A stretch of 64,000 bases of DNA from Congregibacter litoralis KT71 (GTDB lineage Bacteria; Pseudomonadota; Gammaproteobacteria; Pseudomonadales; Halieaceae), in NCBI RefSeq assembly GCF_000153125.2, contig NZ_CM002299.1:1797075-1861074 (forward strand). The letters run 5' to 3'. Both the position numbers and the translations under genes were made by a program. Below the pieces are notes generated by a model. That model saw nothing but the letters and a program-made list of their open reading frames with translations. It had not been told where the DNA came from and did no database searches. Below, piece after piece: positions 52,038 to 61,898 of the stretch (within the stretch, counting starts at the first letter, position 1; the number at the start of each line of letters is the position of its first letter).

Positions 52038-55000
52038 TCAGGTTTCGAGGTCTGCGAGTTCCTCGGTGATCTCGTGAAGCTCCCGGGGCATGCCGATGCC
52101 CCAGCCTTGGAGATAATCGATGCCTATTTCCCGCAGTGCAGGGACAATTTCCAGGTCCTCCACACACTCTGCGACGGTTTTCTGCCCCAGGAAATGCGCC
52201 AGGTCGTTAATGGACTTGGTCATGGCATAGTCGGTTGCGTTGCGGTGGATGTCCGTGATGAAAGTGCCGTCGATCTTGACGTAATCCACCGGTAACTCTT
52301 TGAGGTACTTGTGACTGGCAAGCCCGGTGCCGAAATCATCAAGAGAGAATTTGCAGCCGATGTTTTTCAACGTTCGAACAAAGTCCGCTGCCCGGGGCAG
52401 GTTGTCGATGGCCCCGGTCTCGGTTATCTCAAAGCACAGCCTGCTGGTGCCTACGCCGTGCTCCGAAATCTGTTCCAGAACATAATCCAGAAAGTCATTG
52501 TCCGTGATACTGGTGCCTGAGAGATTGATGGAGAGTTCCGGCACCACTTTCTGCGCATCCATGAGGCGCGAGATCCACGAGAAGGCCTCCTTGAGCACCC
52601 AGCGGTCCACGAGGGTCACATAGCCAAAGCGCTCCGCCGACATGATGAAGTCCTGGGGAGACTGGAGTTCGCCGTCGTCGTCACGGAGAGACAATAAAAT
52701 CTCGTAGTGGTGCTTGGCGCCCTCCCGGCCGTCGACGGCGCTCTGGACGATGGGCTGGGCGCGAAGTACCAGGCTGTCCGTCGACATGGCATCGTCGAGA
52801 CGCTTGCGCGAGGATGCCCGCTCAAGCTTGTAGTTCATGACCTCTTCCTGGTCGATGTCGTACACCACTACCTGATCTTTGCCCTGGCCCTTGGCCATGC
52901 TCAAAGCCTGGCGCGCCTGTTCCACAATGGACGTGGGGCTTTCGCTGGTCTGCAAGACGCTGGCAACACCGATGGACACGGTAAACGATATGTTTTCGCC
53001 ATTGATGGTGAGGCTGCTTGCCGCAATATCCACGCGAATCTTGTCGGCAATCCGTCTCGCCTCGTCGGTGTCGCGATAGGTAAGGAGAATGCCGAATTCA
53101 TCCTCGCTCATGCGCGCGGTCAGCGCACGACGATCATTCATCTGGCTCAGGAGGCGACCGAACTCGTTGAGCACCTCGTCGCCGCTGGTGTCATCAAAGA
53201 CATCATTAACCAGGGCAAAGTTGTCGATGTCCAGAAGCAGAAACGCATGTTCACTACCCCGGGCCTGGGCGTGGCGCAGGGTGCGCTGCAGTTGGTAGAC
53301 CAATGACTCGCCATTGATCAGTTGGGTGATGCTGTCGCGGTTTCGGTCAAAGCTGAGGGTCTTTTGCGCCTCTTCAAGGGTGCCATACATGCTCTGCTCG
53401 AGCACGGACATCTCATCCACGGGAGTGGGTGTCTGCGCTCCGCGACTGAGCTGGCGGGCCAGCTGGATGGCGCTCATCTCGGCGATCTTTTGTCCGCGCT
53501 CGTTGACAAAGGCAAATTGATCGCGGTCTTCGCTGACCCACACCAGTCGCATTTTCCGCTGGCGGCCGTCCTTGGCCCGATAGCGGAGCTTGGCACCGGG
53601 CTCCAGTGCTTCGACGCGCTTGAGCCAGCGTCGGAGGCGTGGCAACTGCTCGACGCGCTGGGAGTCGGGACGAATAGCGGCGGCGACTTGGGGCTGGTAG
53701 CGGGTGACATCCGCCGGGGCCTTACCGGTAATCACTGCGTTGATTCTGCGAAGAGCGCCCTCGTGGGCCACGGAGCCCGGGTTTGAGACGTTCAAGCGGC
53801 GGTTCAGGGCCCGGAGACGCTGTTGCATCTCTTTGATTGCGGTGCTGGGAAGCTCTCCCTCGCTGGATTCACGGAAGTCCGTAACCAGGGTCTGCAACAG
53901 GGACTCCTCCTCCTGCCAGGCGATGCTGCTTTCGCCCTCGCGCAGGGCTATTTGCACCAGCGCCTGACGCCAGCCGCCGTCGAGAAGATCCACGAGGGCG
54001 CGGGGGGCGCTGTCTCGATCCAGATGGCGATCGAGCAGTTTTTCGACACTGCGTTGCGCCCGCGTGAGGCGCTCCTGGCCCTGGAGACCGCTGATCACAC
54101 GCTCCACATTTCGGTCCAGGGAGCGGTTCTGCTGTGCTAGCAGGGTATCCAGTTCGCCCTGGGCATCGGCGAAGACGCTGCTGTCATCGCTGTATTCTCC
54201 GGCAACGCGCTCGACGATTTCGGCCACTTTTTTCTGGAGCGAGCGGTTGAGGGTGTTGTCCGCACTGGCCAGTTTGGAAATTTTGTCCAGCAGCTGGTGT
54301 GCCGGGTGCTCCGGCTGCGCAAAAAATCGAGGTTCATGGAGGGATAAGCGCGCCAGGGGTACCCGCAGTCTCGCGAGGCTGGGTGCCATGTCGTCACTGA
54401 CCTCGAAGTTGCGGTTCAAGGTGTCAAAGACCGTATCTACAAAACTGAGGCGATTGGCGCCGTCCCGCTCGAGGGCGACATCCTCACCCAGCCCGCCATG
54501 CTCCTTGAGAAGGCTTTCGAGGGACTGCAGCTCTCCCAGGGACTGAGCGGGAGGCTGAGACGCCTGCAATGAGAGCAGCGCGTTGAGGAGCTGCTGTTGA
54601 TCCAGGGTTGCCTGGGGCGCGGCCGCGGCGCTTTGCGCAGGCGCAGCGCTTTCTGTCGGACGCTCTGCCGCGCCCTTTGTCGTATCGCTGCTATCCCCCG
54701 AGGTTGCGGGGGCGCTCTCAAGTTCCGAGCGCTCGCGATTGGTATCAAGGGCGCTGATGACCGCGTCATACATGGCATCGTGTTTATTGTCGCCAGTTCC
54801 GGCCGTGCCTCCAGCCCCGGGCGTGCCTGAATCGCCGGCAGCACTGTCGGCATTGCCACCGTTACCCTGGGTACGCGTATTTCCGCGGCCATCCGCCGAG
54901 CCGGTGCCCGACGAGCTTTCCGGGGAAGCATCATTAGAAGCATCGGAACTTACCGCGCCCTGGGCAGACCGGGGCGCCGCGGTGGATTCCCGGGTGGTTT

Positions 55001-56036
55001 CGCTCTCCGGAGCGGGCTTGGTACGCACGGTGGACTTGATGATGCGCTTTTCCACCGGATTGAGCAGCGAACCGTTTTCACGAATGTCGTCTTCGAGGCC
55101 GGGCTCCACGTCGGCATCGGTGAAAATACGGTTGAGTTCGGGGTAAAGCTTTTCCAGTTGCGGCGCGTAGGCCTCGCGAAATGCCGTCAGGCTATCCTGG
55201 ATGACCACGGGGCTGTCCGTGATGGGCTCCAGGGCGTCCATAAAGGCCTGGAGCACATAGGCGGGATGAAAAGGTGTTCGTGCCCGTCGCGGCTCCCGGT
55301 CACTGACCAGCGCCGTGCGGATGGTTAAGCATTCGAGTTCCACCCGGTGGGCCTCGATGAGACTGTTGACGATTTTGTCCACCGCCAGCTTTTGATCCAT
55401 CTCATCCAGGGCAACGAGATCCAGGTTGCGCGCCGATGCTGCCTCCAGATCTGCAAAGGTCTGCCCCTCGCTCTCTTTTTCCAGGGTCTCCATGCTCACG
55501 GTCAGGGCCTTGGAGAAGTCCTCGAGAAAATCCTCGTTGTTGCGCTTCAATACGTTGAGGGCGTCATAGTGTGCGTGTTGACCCGAGATGCCGTAACGGG
55601 ACGATGTAGACAGATCAAACAGACGATCCCCAAGCTCGACGAGAAAGCGCTTCATGGCTTGAAGTAACTGCGAGTGCCCGGTCGTCAGCATCTCATTAAC
55701 AAGACGCTCTGCTTCTTCGGGTCCCGGCAGCCAGACGATGGCGTCCGGATCCATCACCTCCAGAACCACGTCGGGGAGGTCATCGTCGGGGGTGACCAGC
55801 ACCTCCCGGGCGTTGACGGTTTCAATGCTTCCGGCAATGCTGATTTGGGCTTCATCGTCGTCCGGTAGGCCGGCAATGACCAGATGCACGGGCAGCCCTT
55901 CGGGTGGCAGGGGAGAGATGGCCTGTTTAGGCTTCAGCAAGAGTGAACCGGAATCAGTGATTTCGGCGATGCCGGCAAAGCGAAGGCCATCGGGTAACCG
56001 AAGGTAGGCGGGTAACGCGGCCTTTTTTTCACTCAT
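52038..56036 (-). CDS. DUF1631 protein with degenerate GGDEF and EAL domains
   Basis: Large cyclic-di-GMP-related protein, about 1332 residues. The N-terminal part (to about 95) is beta-rich and may be a PilZ-like domain. A DUF1631 helical region follows, interrupted by a Ser/Gly/Asn-rich linker (about 340-480). The GGDEF motif reads SEDEF (near residue 1000), so cyclase activity is unlikely. The EAL-type domain keeps the catalytic residues: Glu in YEILL, Asn in INLSG, FEITE, DDFG, KIDG, AECVE and QGWGIG. It is therefore probably a phosphodiesterase or c-di-GMP sensor. ATG 56036 is chosen; an upstream start from 56087 is possible. Confidence 0.88.
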   Translation of the reverse strand: MSEKKAALPAYLRLPDGLRFAGIAEITDSGSLLLKPKQAISPLPPEGLPVHLVIAGLPDDDEAQISIAGSIETVNAREVLVTPDDDLPDVVLEVMDPDAIVWLPGPEEAERLVNEMLTTGHSQLLQAMKRFLVELGDRLFDLSTSSRYGISGQHAHYDALNVLKRNNEDFLEDFSKALTVSMETLEKESEGQTFADLEAASARNLDLVALDEMDQKLAVDKIVNSLIEAHRVELECLTIRTALVSDREPRRARTPFHPAYVLQAFMDALEPITDSPVVIQDSLTAFREAYAPQLEKLYPELNRIFTDADVEPGLEDDIRENGSLLNPVEKRIIKSTVRTKPAPESETTRESTAAPRSAQGAVSSDASNDASPESSSGTGSADGRGNTRTQGNGGNADSAAGDSGTPGAGGTAGTGDNKHDAMYDAVISALDTNRERSELESAPATSGDSSDTTKGAAERPTESAAPAQSAAAAPQATLDQQQLLNALLSLQASQPPAQSLGELQSLESLLKEHGGLGEDVALERDGANRLSFVDTVFDTLNRNFEVSDDMAPSLARLRVPLARLSLHEPRFFAQPEHPAHQLLDKISKLASADNTLNRSLQKKVAEIVERVAGEYSDDSSVFADAQGELDTLLAQQNRSLDRNVERVISGLQGQERLTRAQRSVEKLLDRHLDRDSAPRALVDLLDGGWRQALVQIALREGESSIAWQEEESLLQTLVTDFRESSEGELPSTAIKEMQQRLRALNRRLNVSNPGSVAHEGALRRINAVITGKAPADVTRYQPQVAAAIRPDSQRVEQLPRLRRWLKRVEALEPGAKLRYRAKDGRQRKMRLVWVSEDRDQFAFVNERGQKIAEMSAIQLARQLSRGAQTPTPVDEMSVLEQSMYGTLEEAQKTLSFDRNRDSITQLINGESLVYQLQRTLRHAQARGSEHAFLLLDIDNFALVNDVFDDTSGDEVLNEFGRLLSQMNDRRALTARMSEDEFGILLTYRDTDEARRIADKIRVDIAASSLTINGENISFTVSIGVASVLQTSESPTSIVEQARQALSMAKGQGKDQVVVYDIDQEEVMNYKLERASSRKRLDDAMSTDSLVLRAQPIVQSAVDGREGAKHHYEILLSLRDDDGELQSPQDFIMSAERFGYVTLVDRWVLKEAFSWISRLMDAQKVVPELSINLSGTSITDNDFLDYVLEQISEHGVGTSRLCFEITETGAIDNLPRAADFVRTLKNIGCKFSLDDFGTGLASHKYLKELPVDYVKIDGTFITDIHRNATDYAMTKSINDLAHFLGQKTVAECVEDLEIVPALREIGIDYLQGWGIGMPRELHEITEELADLET

Positions 56037-56232
56037 AAAGTTCGCAGTCTCGTTACGTGAGGCAAGCGCGAGGTCGCGCGGCTGCACTGTAGTAAGGCGG
56101 AGTATACGGAAGAAGCTGTCGACTCTGAAGTACAGTGACAGTTTTCAAAACGCGGGCTTCTCCCAAGGGGCTCAAACTCAGACCTTGGGATAAACTCAGG
56201 ACTCCTATACCGCGGCTGAGCCCTGTAAAACG

Positions 56233-56913
56233 ATGCCTGACTACACTGTTCCCGACGCCTGGCGCGATTTGCTGAGAAGCGAGTTGGACGCGGACTATAT
56301 GCTCGGACTCAGCGATTTTATCGCCGCGCGACGAGATAGCGGCGCTGCCGTGTTTCCGCCGCGAGAGCAGGTGTTCAACGCTTTTGTCCACACGCCTCCC
56401 GAAGACCTGCGGGTTGTGATTCTTGGACAGGATCCTTACCACCAGCCGGGACAGGCCCACGGACTGAGTTTCTCCGTGAATCGGGGTGTACCCGTGCCGC
56501 CATCTTTGCGGAACATCTTTCGGGAACTTGAGGAAGACCTGGGAATAAGCGCCCCGCGACACGGATGTCTTGAAGCCTGGGCGAAGCAGGGCGTATTGCT
56601 GCTCAATACGGTACTAACCGTGGAAGAAGGGAACCCCGGTTCCCACCGGGGCAAAGGCTGGGAGCTGTTCACGGATGCGGTGATAGCCCTGCTCGCCAAG
56701 AGGTCCGAGCCTCTGGTGTTTTTTTTGTGGGGATCCCAGGCGCAAAGGAAGGCGGGCTTCATAGACGGGCAGAAGCACTGCGTGCTTAAAGCGCCCCATC
56801 CATCGCCCCTAAGCGCCTACCGGGGTTTTTTTGGCTGTGGGCATTTCGGCAAGGCCAATGCGTTTTTGCGCGCCCGGGGTCGTGAACCCATAAACTGGTC
56901 CATCGACTCTTAG
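56233..56913 (+). CDS. ung: Uracil-DNA glycosylase
   Basis: Removes uracil from DNA. The 226-residue family 1 enzyme has the catalytic water-activating GQDPYH (Asp about 64, in VILGQDPYHQPGQAHGLSFS) and HPSPLSAYRGFFG with the essential His (about 188). The ATG is 196 bases from the divergent DUF1631 gene. It is a single gene, followed by the convergent ygfZ. Confidence 0.97.
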   Translation: MPDYTVPDAWRDLLRSELDADYMLGLSDFIAARRDSGAAVFPPREQVFNAFVHTPPEDLRVVILGQDPYHQPGQAHGLSFSVNRGVPVPPSLRNIFRELEEDLGISAPRHGCLEAWAKQGVLLLNTVLTVEEGNPGSHRGKGWELFTDAVIALLAKRSEPLVFFLWGSQAQRKAGFIDGQKHCVLKAPHPSPLSAYRGFFGCGHFGKANAFLRARGREPINWSIDS

Positions 56914-56966
56914 GGCTTTATGGAGCTTCGCGCTGGAGTGCCCCCGGGGATCGCTGTGCCCGGCCC

Positions 56967-57980
56967 TCAGGAGCTCAGGTACGGCGGGGTTATCGCATCG
57001 AGTCGCTCACCCCCGGGTAAGAAAAGCGTTTGATTCAAATGGTCGCTGTGAACCTCGCCTGCGATCAGGGCGCGGCCGTTCCCGTAGGACGCGCGGCGCA
57101 GGCAGCTGCCAACGATCTCTCCAGATTCGCCCTGCAGGGACGTATCGCGCGCTATGGGTCCCAGGGTCTCCGGACCCTCGAAAATTTGCAGGCGTTTTTT
57201 GCTGCGGCCCTTGTAGTGAAGTCGCGCAACGATTTCCTGGCCGGTGTAGCACCCCTTGTCAAAAGCGACCAGACCGCTGAGATCGTAGTTCAAAGCCTGG
57301 GGGGTGAAGCATTCAAGGTCCTCCAGTTCCAGCGCGTAATGCCCCGTGCGCAGTGTCGCTGCCTCCCAGGATGTCACGGGGTCTACATCAGCTTGTGAAC
57401 CGGATGCTGTACCTTGGGAAGCCAGCGCCCGGGCAGGAGCGTCGTCGATGGCGATGACCTCGCCGTGACCGGGTCCGCGCTGCAAAAGCAGTGCATCATC
57501 GCGGAGGGTCACGGGCAGGGAACCGGGGGAGACCGTGTTCGAGGCACTATCTGCGGCATCACTCCTGTCGCCATCTATCGCACATTCCGCAGCGAAATCC
57601 CTACCGCCCAAACCCAGGATGGAGTGCTCCTCGGCCGCGAGTTCAACGCTGATTCGGGAGAATTGCGCATAGCGCTCAAGGGTTTTGGCGATGGTAGCGG
57701 CGACGGAGCGACGGAGTCGCAGGATCAGGTGGGCATCGCTCACATACAGCACCGTGAGGTCACTGAGCACGCGACCTTTTACATTGCACAACGCTCCCAT
57801 GAGCGCACGCTCGGGCCCTAACTTGCGCGTGTCGCAGGTCAGCTGCCCCTGCAAAAATTCAGGCACTTTACTGCCCCGCAGATGAAGCATCGCTTCTCCG
57901 GGGAGAAAACAGGCAAAACTATCCAAAACACCTCCTGACCGATCTTTGGCCTTGCTAATGATTAAGCCGGCTTCGATCAT
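56967..57980 (-). CDS. ygfZ: Folate-binding iron-sulfur repair protein YgfZ
   Basis: Folate-dependent protein needed for iron-sulfur cluster enzymes, related to GcvT. The 337 residues contain the invariant KGCYTGQEIVAR (about 240-251), with the conserved Cys, and the GcvT-like N-terminal fold with LPGEAMLHLRGSKVPEFLQG. It is divergent from sdhE, 54 bases apart, an order found in many gammaproteobacteria. Confidence 0.93.
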   Translation of the reverse strand: MIEAGLIISKAKDRSGGVLDSFACFLPGEAMLHLRGSKVPEFLQGQLTCDTRKLGPERALMGALCNVKGRVLSDLTVLYVSDAHLILRLRRSVAATIAKTLERYAQFSRISVELAAEEHSILGLGGRDFAAECAIDGDRSDAADSASNTVSPGSLPVTLRDDALLLQRGPGHGEVIAIDDAPARALASQGTASGSQADVDPVTSWEAATLRTGHYALELEDLECFTPQALNYDLSGLVAFDKGCYTGQEIVARLHYKGRSKKRLQIFEGPETLGPIARDTSLQGESGEIVGSCLRRASYGNGRALIAGEVHSDHLNQTLFLPGGERLDAITPPYLSS

Positions 57981-58034
57981 ACCCCGTGCCTTGACTCAGC
58001 TATACTCCCGCGTTCGAAAAAACGGGTGTTTTCC

Positions 58035-58295
58035 ATGGACGAGGAACATAAACGAATGCGCTGGGCCAGTCGCCGGGGCATGCTTGAGCTGGACCTCATA
58101 CTTGAGCCCTTTGTGCGCCTGCACTACCCCCACCTGGATGAAGCGGGGCGGGAGCGCTATCGCTCACTCATGAGCTGTCAGGATCAGGAGCTTTTCGATT
58201 GGTTTTTGCGCAAGCAGATACCTGAGGATGGCGAGCACGCTCAGATGGTGCAGACCATCCTCGATGCCCGACGGCCTGAGGATACGCCTCCGTAA
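58035..58295 (+). CDS. sdhE: FAD assembly factor SdhE
   Basis: Small factor that attaches FAD to succinate dehydrogenase and fumarate reductase. The 86-residue protein has the conserved RRGMLELDLIL (about 13-23) and the WFLRK-type end of the helical bundle. ATG 58035 is chosen over GTG 58026, which only adds three residues. It partly overlaps the YgfX-like gene. Confidence 0.95.
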   Translation: MDEEHKRMRWASRRGMLELDLILEPFVRLHYPHLDEAGRERYRSLMSCQDQELFDWFLRKQIPEDGEHAQMVQTILDARRPEDTPP

Positions 58296-58737
58296 TTCTC
58301 CGCGCCTGCGCATGCTGCAGCGGGCGAATCGCCTGTTACTTATCTTCTGCTTGTTTAACGGCATCCTCGCTAGCCAGATCAGCATGGTGCCAGCGGCTCT
58401 GGGATTGTGGCTCGTCGCGCGATCCCTCTCCCGTATGGATCCCCAGGGCCTGACCTTGCTCAAAGGGGATTTGGGGCAGCCTGGGGGCTTGTGGTTTATC
58501 GTGTATCCCGACGGCCGCGAAGACGAAGACCACCGCCGCCGGCTTTGTTGTCTGCATAGCCAGGGCAGTTTTTCGTCCCTGCTATGGCTGGAGATACACG
58601 AGAGCTCCTGCGGCAAAAAATGCAGCGCATACCGCTCGTTTTTGATATTTCCCGATGCCCTGTCCTTTGAGCACTGGCGGCTTCTGCGCCGGGAGCTTCG
58701 TCTCGAAGATCACAACGGGGACGCTGTTGCGCGCTAA
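58264..58737 (+). CDS. YgfX-like membrane protein
   Basis: A protein of about 157 residues with two membrane helices (about 19-54, NRLLLIFCLFNGILA and ALGLWLVARS) and a soluble C-terminal part with CCLHSQGS. Its place directly after sdhE, with an overlap, and its layout match the YgfX (CptA) family, which is linked to SdhE and cell shape in enterobacteria. ATG 58264 overlaps sdhE by 32 bases; 58312 and 58228 are other possible starts. No ribosome site decides between them. Confidence 0.75.
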   Translation: MPDGLRIRLRNSPRLRMLQRANRLLLIFCLFNGILASQISMVPAALGLWLVARSLSRMDPQGLTLLKGDLGQPGGLWFIVYPDGREDEDHRRRLCCLHSQGSFSSLLWLEIHESSCGKKCSAYRSFLIFPDALSFEHWRLLRRELRLEDHNGDAVAR

Positions 58738-58758
58738 AGGGCAGCGCTTTGAGGTCAA

Positions 58759-60357
58759 TCAGCGGTGACGGTAATTGTCGGGAGCGAGGACCGTGTCCGC
58801 CGGGTCGGGCAGTAAATCCGGATAATCGAGGGTGAAATGCAGGCCCCGGCTCTCTCTGCGCTCCATGGCGCAGCGAATCATTAGCTCCGCCACCATGGCC
58901 AGATTTCGTAGCTCGAGGAGGTCGTTGGTGACCTTGTAGTTGCTGTAGTACTCCGCGATCTCGCCCTGGAGGAGTTCGGCGCGCCGCAGGGCCCGCTGGA
59001 GACGTTTGTTGGTGCGGACAATGCCCACGTAATCCCACATGAAGCGTCGCAGTTCATGCCAGTTGTGAGAAATGACCACGTCCTCATCGGAGTCTGTCAC
59101 CTGGCTTTCGTCCCAGGGGAGGGGGCTGTCATCGCTGCTGTGCTGTGCCGCCTGGGCTTCGATGTGCTTTGCCGCCGCTTGGGCATAGACCAGGCATTCC
59201 AGGAGGGAGTTGCTCGCCATGCGATTGGCGCCGTGTAAACCGGTAAATGAGCATTCCCCGATGGCGTACAGGCCTTCGACGTCCGTGCAGCCGTGGGCAT
59301 CTACCATGATGCCGCCGCAGGTGTAATGGGCGGCGGGCACCACGGGAATCCGGTCTTTGGTGATATCGATACCGAATTCAAGGCAGCGTTCATAAATCGT
59401 CGGAAAGTGCTGGCGAACAAAGTCCGAGTCCTGGTGGGAGATGTCAAGGTACACGCAATCCGCGCCAAGTCGCTTCATCTCATGATCGATGGCCCGGGCC
59501 ACGATGTCTCGCGGCGCGAGCTCCGCGCGTTCATCAAAGGCCGGCATAAAGCGCTCGCCGTTTGGCAGGGTGAGATAGGCACCTTCCCCGCGCAGTGCCT
59601 CGGTAATAAGAAAAGACTTCGCATCGGGATGATAAAGGCAGGTGGGGTGGAACTGATTGAACTCCAGATTTGCCACCCGGCAGCCGGCGCGCCAGGCCAT
59701 GGCAATACCATCGCCGCTGGCGCCGTCAGGATTGCTGGTATAGAGATAGACCTTGCTGGCACCACCACTGGCAAGGACTACAGCACCGGCTTCAAAGAGA
59801 TCCACGCGGTCTTCTTTTTCGTCGAGGACATAAATGCCCTTGCATCGTCCATCGCGAACGACCAGATCCACGGCAATCCGTCCAGGTAGCAAATCGATAT
59901 TGTCCGCCTGTCGTGCGCGCTCTTCGAGAACCTCGCCAATGGCGCCGCCCGTGCGATCTGCCGCGTGGACAATTCTGCGATGACTATGGCCGCCTTCCTG
60001 AGCGAGGTGATATTCCGGCGACTGGCTGGCGTCCATGTCCTCCCGAAGATCAAAGTCCACACCGAGGGAGGCCAGCCAGTCGACGGTTTCCCGGCTGTGC
60101 GACACCGTCAGCTCTACCGCGTCCCGATGGCAGAGTCCGGCGCCGGCGCGGAGCGTATCCTCCACATGGGCATCGACGCTGTCCCTTGCATGGAGGACCG
60201 CGGCCATACCGCCTTGCGCCCAGTAGGTGGAGCTCTGTTTGACATCACCCTTTGACAATACCGCGATGCGATAGTCCCGGGGCAGGCGTAATGCCAGGGA
60301 GAGACCTGCGGCGCCGCGTCCTATGATCACGACGTCATGGCGATAGTGCGTGCTCAT
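58759..60357 (-). CDS. nadB: L-aspartate oxidase
   Basis: FAD enzyme of NAD biosynthesis that oxidises aspartate to iminoaspartate. The 532-residue protein starts with the FAD-binding [15 protein letters not shown] (about 11-25) and has the family's QGGMAA, GELTG-type sites and the capping domain. Ends with [15 protein letters not shown]. It is divergent from rpoE with a 221-base gap, the classical gammaproteobacterial order. Confidence 0.97.
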   Translation of the reverse strand: MSTHYRHDVVIIGRGAAGLSLALRLPRDYRIAVLSKGDVKQSSTYWAQGGMAAVLHARDSVDAHVEDTLRAGAGLCHRDAVELTVSHSRETVDWLASLGVDFDLREDMDASQSPEYHLAQEGGHSHRRIVHAADRTGGAIGEVLEERARQADNIDLLPGRIAVDLVVRDGRCKGIYVLDEKEDRVDLFEAGAVVLASGGASKVYLYTSNPDGASGDGIAMAWRAGCRVANLEFNQFHPTCLYHPDAKSFLITEALRGEGAYLTLPNGERFMPAFDERAELAPRDIVARAIDHEMKRLGADCVYLDISHQDSDFVRQHFPTIYERCLEFGIDITKDRIPVVPAAHYTCGGIMVDAHGCTDVEGLYAIGECSFTGLHGANRMASNSLLECLVYAQAAAKHIEAQAAQHSSDDSPLPWDESQVTDSDEDVVISHNWHELRRFMWDYVGIVRTNKRLQRALRRAELLQGEIAEYYSNYKVTNDLLELRNLAMVAELMIRCAMERRESRGLHFTLDYPDLLPDPADTVLAPDNYRHR

Positions 60358-60578
60358 TGCGCGCCGATAATCCTTATCAAGAGTTTGGAATGACGGGTAT
60401 CATGCCTGTTTTAAGGCCTCGTCGGTACACCCCTGCTCAAGGTTGGGGGTTCGCTCTGTAAAACGCAGGGCAAGCGTAAATAGTTCACAGGGAACTGCAG
60501 CGCCCCGGGGGTGTCCATAACTGGCAGGTGAGGCAGCATGCGGTTGCTGACGCCGTGCATCATGGAGGAGTGCGACGT

Positions 60579-61160
60579 TTGACCGCTTCGGTCACAGATA
60601 AGCAGTTGGTTGTGCGGGTTCAGAAGGGCGATAAAAGCGCCTTTGATCTGCTGGTGATCAAGTATCAGCAAAAGATCATGAGCCTTATCAGCCGCTACGT
60701 GCATGATGCCGACGAAGTGCAGGATGTTGCCCAGGAAGCGTTTATCAAAGCGTACCGGGCGCTCCCGAACTTTCGCGGCGACAGTGCGTTTTATACCTGG
60801 CTTTATCGCATTGCGATCAACACCGCGAAAAATCACCTGGTGTCGCGATCGAGACGACCACCGGGGTCAGACGTGGATGTTGATGACGCTCAGTATCTGG
60901 AGGCCGGTGACGCGCTGCGCGATCGAGAATCGCCGGAGAATGCGCTGTTTGGGGAGGAATTGCGGGTCAAGGTGCATACAGCGCTGGACGATCTTCCCGA
61001 TGATTTGAGAACCGCGGTAACTTTACGGGAATTTGATGGTCTTAGTTATGAGGAGATCGCGGCGGTTATGGAATGCCCCGTGGGAACCGTGCGTTCGAGA
61101 ATATTCAGGGCCCGCGAAGCCATCGACAAGATCGTGCAACAGCAGATGGATGGTCATTGA
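60579..61160 (+). CDS. rpoE: Envelope-stress sigma factor RpoE (AlgU)
   Basis: Extracytoplasmic-function sigma factor of 193 residues. Region 2 contains DVAQEAFIKAYRALPNFRGDSAFYTW and region 4 the recognition helix SYEEIAAVMECPVGTVRSRI. It aligns with E. coli RpoE and P. aeruginosa AlgU from VTDKQLVVRVQKGDKSAF. The start is TTG 60579, decided by GGAGGAG 8 bases upstream; a longer frame from 60528 is not supported. rseA, rseB and rseC follow, so this is the sigma-E operon. Confidence 0.97.
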   Translation: MTASVTDKQLVVRVQKGDKSAFDLLVIKYQQKIMSLISRYVHDADEVQDVAQEAFIKAYRALPNFRGDSAFYTWLYRIAINTAKNHLVSRSRRPPGSDVDVDDAQYLEAGDALRDRESPENALFGEELRVKVHTALDDLPDDLRTAVTLREFDGLSYEEIAAVMECPVGTVRSRIFRAREAIDKIVQQQMDGH

Positions 61161-61282
61161 GCCTGGCAGTTGTTGGAGAATTCAGCCGTGAGAAACAAAG
61201 AAAGTTAATGCAAGGCAATGCGAAGTAAGAGAAAGCACCAAGTATCAGTAGCCATGAACAACAGGAAACAGGGATAGTCAGC

Positions 61283-61894
61283 ATGCGTAACGCCGAGAGC
61301 AATAGTCCGGAAATTACGGCGGCAGAAACCTTGTCGGCGCTGGCCGATGACGAGGCCCAGGAGCTGGAGCTCCGCCGGGTGCTTCGAGACCTGGACGGTT
61401 CACCGGAGCTGCGGGCACGCTGGTATCGCCTACATGTGGCCAGAACAGCGCTGTCGGGTGAGACCGTGCGTCCGTCCGTCGATTTTGCAGGGTCCGTGCG
61501 TGCCGCCATCGACGCGGAGCCCGCTTTGGAGCAGGGAAGCTCCGGTAACTGGCGCCGTACCCTGGGCAGTTTTGCCGTGGCGGCTTCCGTGGCGACGGTC
61601 GTTGTCCTGGGAGGACAGCAATTGGCGGCCACCTCATCAAATAGCGACAGAGATCTCGTGGCCCGGGTGGCGCCTCTCCCCGTGGGAGTGGTCAACACCA
61701 CGGGAGCCGTACCCGTAAGGGCGAGCTTTGGTACCCGGGCCGTGCCCACGCTGGAGCCTGCGGATCGCACTGCCTACCGTGAATTGGCGCGGCAACGCCT
61801 GCGCCGCTACAGCCAGGAGCACGCCGAGCACGCCTCTCTCAATACGCCCCAGGGCATGCTCCCGTTTGCACGCGTGCCGGTGATTGAGCAGTAA
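61283..61894 (+). CDS. rseA: Anti-sigma factor RseA (MucA)
   Basis: Inner-membrane anti-sigma factor of 203 residues that holds RpoE until envelope stress. The N-terminal cytoplasmic domain has AAETLSALADDEAQELELRR (about 13-32), the sigma-binding part. One membrane helix (about 96-116, LGSFAVAASVATVVVLGG) is followed by a periplasmic C-terminal domain. It starts 122 bases after rpoE. Confidence 0.92.
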   Translation: MRNAESNSPEITAAETLSALADDEAQELELRRVLRDLDGSPELRARWYRLHVARTALSGETVRPSVDFAGSVRAAIDAEPALEQGSSGNWRRTLGSFAVAASVATVVVLGGQQLAATSSNSDRDLVARVAPLPVGVVNTTGAVPVRASFGTRAVPTLEPADRTAYRELARQRLRRYSQEHAEHASLNTPQGMLPFARVPVIEQ

Positions 61895-61898
61895 ATAG

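Noticed and set aside
60491..60520. Possible sigma-E autoregulatory promoter (GGAACT ... TCCAT) before rpoE
   Set aside because: The -35 part is partly right but the -10 does not fit the sigma-E consensus well enough.
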